Below are positions 54,935 through 58,994 of a stretch of DNA of 58,994 bases, piece by piece. Location of the stretch: the IMG/VR virus record IMGVR_UViG_3300045778_000157, positions 1 through 58,994 of that record. The stretch is one strand, 5' to 3'. The notes under the pieces were generated by a model that saw nothing but the letters and a program-made list of their open reading frames with translations, had not been told where the DNA came from and searched no databases. Positions within the stretch are counted from its first letter, which is position 1. Each line of letters opens with the position of its first letter. Made by a program: the position numbers and the translations under genes. Source of the stretch: a virus.

Positions 54935-56416
54935 TCACGTCAGCGCGAACACTTCGAGCCAGAAGCCGGAGGTGGTGGCGGTGGCGTAGTAGAGGACGGC
55001 GATCTGATCGGTTCCCGTCTGCGCGTAGGAGACGACGACGGCGCCCGTGAGTCCCGCGATGCCGGAGCCTAGGGCCAGCGTGACGACGCCGGCGAACGAC
55101 CACAGGCCCGTCGAGGTGTTGAACGCGAAGTGGGCGAAGGAAACGCCCGTCGCCGTCGCCAGAACCGCCACGTAGAGATCCGTGCCGGAATAGGCGAGGG
55201 TTGCCCCGACGTTGGCCGATTCGTATTGTACGGGCGACCACGCGGCGATGGCGGACGCGCCCCACGTCGAGGCGTTCTGCACCCCGATCAGGGCGATGGT
55301 TCCAGCCGTCGCGTTCACCGCGACTGAGGCGACGTATTGGTAGCCGCTCGAATCCTTGAACAGGACGACGGCAAGCGTGGACGACAGGCAGTAGACCCCC
55401 GACACGGAGGCGCAGGAATAGCCGATGAGGCGGATGGAGGAAGTGATCGTCTCCGTCTGATCGCCGAACGACAGGAGGTCTATCGTCGGGCGCGCCGTCG
55501 CGTCCACGGCCCGCGTCGTGGAATAGGCGCGCACCGCGAGGCTGGAGCCGACCCAGTCGAACGGCTGCGCCACGTTGTTGTTGAGGAAGGCCAGCCCCCA
55601 GGTGCAGGACGACCCCCTGTCGATGGTCGAGAAGCCCGTCATGTAGCCGGTGGTCGCCCCCGCCGAGCTGTTGCTCTGGTAGGCGACGGAGGCCGAGCCG
55701 ACGAGGCAACCGCGCTTCTGGTAGCATGGGGTCTGCATGAAGTTGTTGGTCGATCCGCTCGAACCGACCGCGCCGGCCTCGCTCAACGCCCCGGCCGCGA
55801 ACGTCACAATCGCCGCCTGATAGGCGGAAAAGCCGCCGTTGTAATAGCCAGGGTTGTAGACGACCTTCATGGAGGTCGGGCTGATCGGACAGGCCGAGAT
55901 AACGCGTGGCAAGCAGTCTCCGGCCGCGTTGAGGGACGTGATCGCCACTGGGGACGGCACGTTGCAGGACGAGACGACGGACGGGACGCCGGCGGAAATC
56001 GTGACGTAGCGGGCCGTGTAGGCCGAGAGAGCGTCCTGCGTCACGCACAACACCGCGCCCGTCGTGGCCCCGAACGAATCCATCCATCCGCTGTATGCCG
56101 GTGTCGTGGACGACGTGTAGGCGGGCGCGATGACGGTGACCTTGCCCGTGGAGGTGGCTGTATGCCACGCCGTCGAGTTGAGGCCGTATGTCTGCAACCC
56201 ACCCGCCGCGGGGGTGGCGTAGGCGCCCACAGGGGGCGTGTAGCCGCCGGTGGACAGGGTCGCCATCTGCGCCTGCAAGGCCGCGATCTCCGCCTGCAAC
56301 GCCGCGTCTGCCGAGGCGCGGGTGGACGCCTCGCCGTCGAGGCGCGTGTCGTTGGCGTTGAACTTGGCGAACCAAGCTGCTCCGACGTCTCCGGCGACAA
56401 GGGCGTTGGCGGACAT
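54935..56416 (-). CDS. Tail fibre / receptor-binding protein, paralogue A
   Basis: 493 aa. Shares the N-terminus (SANALVAGDVGAAWFAKFNANDTRLDGEASTRAS) and G-A-Y-A-T-P-A-A-G-G motif with paralogue B; the remaining ~400 residues diverge. Coil segment near 25-60, then strand-rich Ser/Thr/Ala repeats. Duplication with a common virion-anchor and variable tip fits receptor diversification. Confidence 0.65.
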   Translation of the reverse strand: MSANALVAGDVGAAWFAKFNANDTRLDGEASTRASADAALQAEIAALQAQMATLSTGGYTPPVGAYATPAAGGLQTYGLNSTAWHTATSTGKVTVIAPAYTSSTTPAYSGWMDSFGATTGAVLCVTQDALSAYTARYVTISAGVPSVVSSCNVPSPVAITSLNAAGDCLPRVISACPISPTSMKVVYNPGYYNGGFSAYQAAIVTFAAGALSEAGAVGSSGSTNNFMQTPCYQKRGCLVGSASVAYQSNSSAGATTGYMTGFSTIDRGSSCTWGLAFLNNNVAQPFDWVGSSLAVRAYSTTRAVDATARPTIDLLSFGDQTETITSSIRLIGYSCASVSGVYCLSSTLAVVLFKDSSGYQYVASVAVNATAGTIALIGVQNASTWGASAIAAWSPVQYESANVGATLAYSGTDLYVAVLATATGVSFAHFAFNTSTGLWSFAGVVTLALGSGIAGLTGAVVVSYAQTGTDQIAVLYYATATTSGFWLEVFALT

Positions 56417-56425
56417 GTGCGATCC

Positions 56426-58057
56426 TTAGACGAGGGCTGGCCATGACTGGATGGGGCCGAAGAACGGGTTGAGTGCGTAGTGTCCCGCCGAATCCACCGT
56501 GAGGGCCGATTTAGCGTTCGCCACGGTCGGGGTCGGGATCAGGTTGTTCACGTAGGTTTCCGCCGCCGTCACAGCCGCCGCCTCCGCGAGTTCGGCCCGT
56601 GCGGTCTCCGCCGTGATGGCGTTGGCGTTCGCCGTCTCGGCGGCCTCGGCGCGTGTCGTCTCGGCGGTGGTCGCCGCAAGCGCGACGCCCTGCGCCGCCG
56701 CCGCCGCGCCGGAGGCGTCGAAGTCCGTCGCCGCGTGGGTCGCCGCTGAGCCGAGGCCGAGGTTCGTGCGCGCCGTGGCCTTGTTCGTCAGTTCCGACAG
56801 GTTGTTCGCCGCGACGAGACAGCCGCCGACCGTGGTCGACAGCGTGGTGAACAGGCCTGTGGCGAAGGCTTCGGCGTTGGACTGCGCCGTGGTCGCCGAA
56901 CCCGCCGCGTCGAAGGCCGAGGTCGGATGCGTCGAGGCCGACCCTAGGGATCCGACGGCGGATGTGGTGAAGGCCTCGGCGTTGGCCTGGGCGGTGTTGG
57001 CCGCAGCCGCCGCGTAGGTCTGCGCCGACGTCAGCACCACGGCGTCCGCGTTGGCGGCGAACGTCTCGGCGGACGACAGCGCAGAAGCCGCCGTGGCGGC
57101 GATGGAGACGTTGACCGCGCCGATGGCCGAGGTGAGGTTGGACTGGACCATGGCCGTCGCAGAAGCCGCCGTGGCAGCGTTGGTGGCGACGGTGGCGGTG
57201 ATGGCGGCGAGGCCCGACGTGTCGGCGGCAAGCTGCCCCGCGATGGCCGAGATCGTCTCAAGCGTGCCGGACGAAACGCCCGTGACGAGAAGGATCTGCG
57301 CGTTGGTGTGGGCCTGGGCGTTCGAGTAGACGACGGCGTCCGCAGCCGTGGCGAACGTCTCCGCCGTGGAGATGGCCGTGGCGATCTTGGCGTTGGACAC
57401 GGCGGTGGTGTCCGCGCCGACCTGAGCCGCCGTGACGGAGTGCGGGTTCGAGGTATTCCCCTCGTGGGCCGCGAGGCTCGTCTGGATCAGCGTCACGGTG
57501 TCCGACAGCGACGACAGGGCCGCTGCCGTCGCCGCGTCCGCGAGCGTCTCGTTCACGGCGGATATGGCCGCGTTGAGAAGCGCGACGGCGCAGGCCAGGG
57601 CCGAGGTGCGGGCCGAGGCCTCGCCGGCGATGGCCGTGGCGTTCGCCGCCTCAGCCGCCGTGGCGCGGGTGGTTTCGGCCTCCACGGCGGACGCGGCCAC
57701 GGCCTCGACGTTCTCCAGCGTGGCGGCGTCCTTCGCGTCCACCTCTTCCTTGGTGTAGGCGTCGAGCGACGACAGCGTGGGCAGCGGGATGGCGGCGATG
57801 GCCGCTGCGACCTCTTCCGTGGTGGCGAGGTTCGTCGGCCTGTCGGTGATGCCATCCCACGTCGTCGTCCCGGGCAGTCCGATCGGCCCCTCGAAGAACT
57901 CCGCGAGGGCGATGGACACGGACGGCGATTGGCCGAAGCCGAAGGCTATCGGCGGCATTTCCTCCGACAGCGCGACGGTGACTCCCTCGCCGCATTCCCC
58001 GATGGAGAACGAGAAGTCGGGCGTGGTTTCGGAAAGGGCGACGACCTGATCCGTCAT
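56426..58057 (-). CDS. Long repeat-rich tail fibre
   Basis: 543 aa from the ATG at 58057 (ATGA coupled). The N-terminal ~100 residues have beta-rich phage-attachment style with E-F-F-E-G-P-I-G-L-P-G. Then come long Ala/Thr/Glu helical repeats, a fibre motif H-E-G-N-T-S-N-P-H-S-V-T-A-A-Q-V-G-A near 215, and N-L-S-E-L-T-N-K-A-T-A-R-T-N-L-G-L-G near 425, both familiar tail-fibre repeats. Trimeric fibre likely. Confidence 0.78.
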   Translation of the reverse strand: MTDQVVALSETTPDFSFSIGECGEGVTVALSEEMPPIAFGFGQSPSVSIALAEFFEGPIGLPGTTTWDGITDRPTNLATTEEVAAAIAAIPLPTLSSLDAYTKEEVDAKDAATLENVEAVAASAVEAETTRATAAEAANATAIAGEASARTSALACAVALLNAAISAVNETLADAATAAALSSLSDTVTLIQTSLAAHEGNTSNPHSVTAAQVGADTTAVSNAKIATAISTAETFATAADAVVYSNAQAHTNAQILLVTGVSSGTLETISAIAGQLAADTSGLAAITATVATNAATAASATAMVQSNLTSAIGAVNVSIAATAASALSSAETFAANADAVVLTSAQTYAAAAANTAQANAEAFTTSAVGSLGSASTHPTSAFDAAGSATTAQSNAEAFATGLFTTLSTTVGGCLVAANNLSELTNKATARTNLGLGSAATHAATDFDASGAAAAAQGVALAATTAETTRAEAAETANANAITAETARAELAEAAAVTAAETYVNNLIPTPTVANAKSALTVDSAGHYALNPFFGPIQSWPALV

Positions 58058-58419
58058 GTCGTGACTCCGATGTAGAACGGATTCTTGGCGGATTTCGGCT
58101 GTCCGTTGCTGCCCGTGAAGCGCACCTGGCACAGGAGCCAGATCGGGTCGAGCGGGTGCTTGGCGGGCCACAGGCCGGTCGCCGTCGCCGTCGCGGTGAA
58201 CGTCAGGGCGTAGTCGGTCTTCGTCGAGTCCAGCGCGTTGACGTTGAGCGCGGCCATGGCGACGGAGATCCCTCCGCCCCCGGCGATGTAGGCCTTGCGC
58301 GACTCGTCGTAGAGGGCCGCTGCCGCCGTCCACGAATCCGTGGGAAGCGTGGCCTTACCCGCGACCCCGAAGAAGTCGCCGCGACGGAACTTCACGCCGA
58401 TCCTGTTGTCCTCGTCCAT
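58054..58419 (-). CDS. Small structural protein upstream of the fibre
   Basis: 121 aa, ATG at 58419 with GGGGAAGG upstream. Front F-R-R-G-D-F-F-G-V-A-G and a strand-rich middle T-D-Y-A-L-T-F-T-A-T-A-T-A-T-G, ending in K-N-P-F-Y-I-G-V-T-T. Likely a fibre-connecting or baseplate adaptor protein. Name not certain. Confidence 0.58.
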   Translation of the reverse strand: MDEDNRIGVKFRRGDFFGVAGKATLPTDSWTAAAALYDESRKAYIAGGGGISVAMAALNVNALDSTKTDYALTFTATATATGLWPAKHPLDPIWLLCQVRFTGSNGQPKSAKNPFYIGVTT

Positions 58420-58486
58420 GGAACCTTCCCCTGAATCTCATGAGGACGATAGGCGAAAGGCCCGCGCCTGTCATCGGCTCGGCGCC

Positions 58487-58906
58487 CTATTCGGGGGCGC
58501 GGAAGGCGATGGCCCTGCGGAGTCCGTAGACGCCGAATCCGACCCTGTGGTTGTGGTTGCCCGACAGGAGCGTGACGGAGTCGCCGTGGACCGCCGTGAC
58601 GACGCCGATGTGGTGCGCCATCACCATCACCGCGCCTGGCGCGGGGTGGGTCGGACGGCCCCAGCGCGCCCAGTCGGAGGCCTTGTCGGACGGCATGGGG
58701 GAATATCCCGCCGCCCTCGTCCAGATCCGCATCTGCGCGGCGCACCACGGCCCCTTTTGCGGGGTGTGGTTGCCCTTGCCTATGTCGCGTTTCGCAACGG
58801 AGACGATGGCGGAGGCCTGAAGCTGAGGCCTCGCGCCCGTCGTCTCGCATCCGGCCAGCGCGACGGTCGCGAGGATCGCCGCGCCAAGGTGAACCGCCCT
58901 CGTCAT
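58487..58906 (-). CDS. Lipoprotein peptidoglycan hydrolase (TIGR02594-like)
   Basis: 139 aa. Signal peptide with lipobox A-L-A-G-C near residues 16-20. The rest matches the small NlpC/P60-like layout: W-C-A-A-Q near 53-57 (catalytic Cys), P-A-P-G-A-V-M-V-M-A, H-I-G-V-V-T near 99 (His), and G-N-H-N-H. It starts in the terminal overlap and is coupled to the small Ala/Pro-rich gene. A lysis or entry role is possible; lipid anchoring of such a hydrolase is unusual. Confidence 0.72.
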   Translation of the reverse strand: MTRAVHLGAAILATVALAGCETTGARPQLQASAIVSVAKRDIGKGNHTPQKGPWCAAQMRIWTRAAGYSPMPSDKASDWARWGRPTHPAPGAVMVMAHHIGVVTAVHGDSVTLLSGNHNHRVGFGVYGLRRAIAFRAPE

Positions 58907-58994
58907 TACGACGTGGGGATGGTCACCGCGAGGGCCGGAGCCTCGGTTGCGGCGGGGGTGGACGGAGCCTCGGCGGCGGGGGCGGGTTCGGAGG
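58879..58994. repeat. Terminal overlap, right copy
   Basis: 116 bases that repeat 1-134 with an 18-base gap. See the left copy. It indicates a circular or permuted molecule and a length variant in the Ala/Pro-rich gene. Confidence 0.9.

Noticed and set aside
1-58994. tRNA genes
   Set aside because: No cloverleaf with a TTCRA-type T-arm was noticed when reading the intergenic stretches. A tRNA scan would settle this.

Overview
The window is an almost complete genome of a contractile-tailed (myovirus) bacteriophage of high GC content. The last 116 bases (58879-58994) repeat the first 134 bases apart from one 18-base gap, so the sequence is best read as a circular or circularly permuted molecule of about 58.9 kb cut inside the structural region. 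The gene that ends at 58487 starts in the overlap and is joined to the first gene of the window by a TAATG stop/start overlap. The host is probably an alphaproteobacterium. The phage carries a GcrA-like regulator, a family centred on alphaproteobacteria, and GANTC sites lie in or near every promoter I could pick out. No species can be named from the sequence alone.

Layout. (1) 1-23005, minus strand, read right to left, is one long late operon: small terminase, large terminase, portal, a protease-scaffold fusion, major capsid protein, connectors, sheath, tube, frameshifted tail chaperone, tape measure, baseplate (U-, X-, D-, V-, W-, J- and I-like genes), tail spike and accessory tail proteins. 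(2) 23006-23629 is non-coding. It has a probable late promoter and two copies of an unusual repeat element. (3) 23630-29782, minus strand, holds small accessory genes, a ParB-domain DNA methyltransferase, a permuted papain-like (YiiX-type) protein and a tandem helix-turn-helix protein. (4) 29938-39265, plus strand, holds early genes behind repeated AT-rich promoters: a SNF2-type helicase, a cytosine-5 methyltransferase, small regulators and a tyrosine recombinase, which suggests a temperate or formerly temperate phage. (5) 39229-44626, minus strand, is the replication operon: GcrA-like protein, DUF1376-like initiator, primase zinc-binding protein, Toprim/helicase protein and an XRE-type regulator. 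(6) 44793-51315, plus strand, is the recombination operon: RecF/SbcC-like ATPase, DEDD exonuclease, Rad52-like annealing protein, SSB and an internally deleted RecD-like helicase. (7) 51288-58906, minus strand, carries the lysis genes (GH24 endolysin, Rz/Rz1 spanins), two paralogous fibre proteins, a large repeat-rich fibre and a lipoprotein peptidoglycan hydrolase. It continues through the junction into the tail genes at the window start.

The strongest non-gene signals are: (a) a composite DNA element seen three times, twice in the 23.3 kb non-coding region and once inside the initiator gene, made of a 12-bp palindrome, exactly 30 bp, then an array of 11-bp TATC iterons, a good candidate replication origin; (b) a two-hairpin RNA-like element present twice in the recombination operon, with covarying stem bases; (c) a repeated early promoter with an embedded palindromic operator; (d) GANTC sites at the promoters of a phage that carries its own GcrA-like gene; (e) a canonical A AAA AAC frameshift site in the tail chaperone gene. 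All functions come from reading motifs and gene order. No database search was run.
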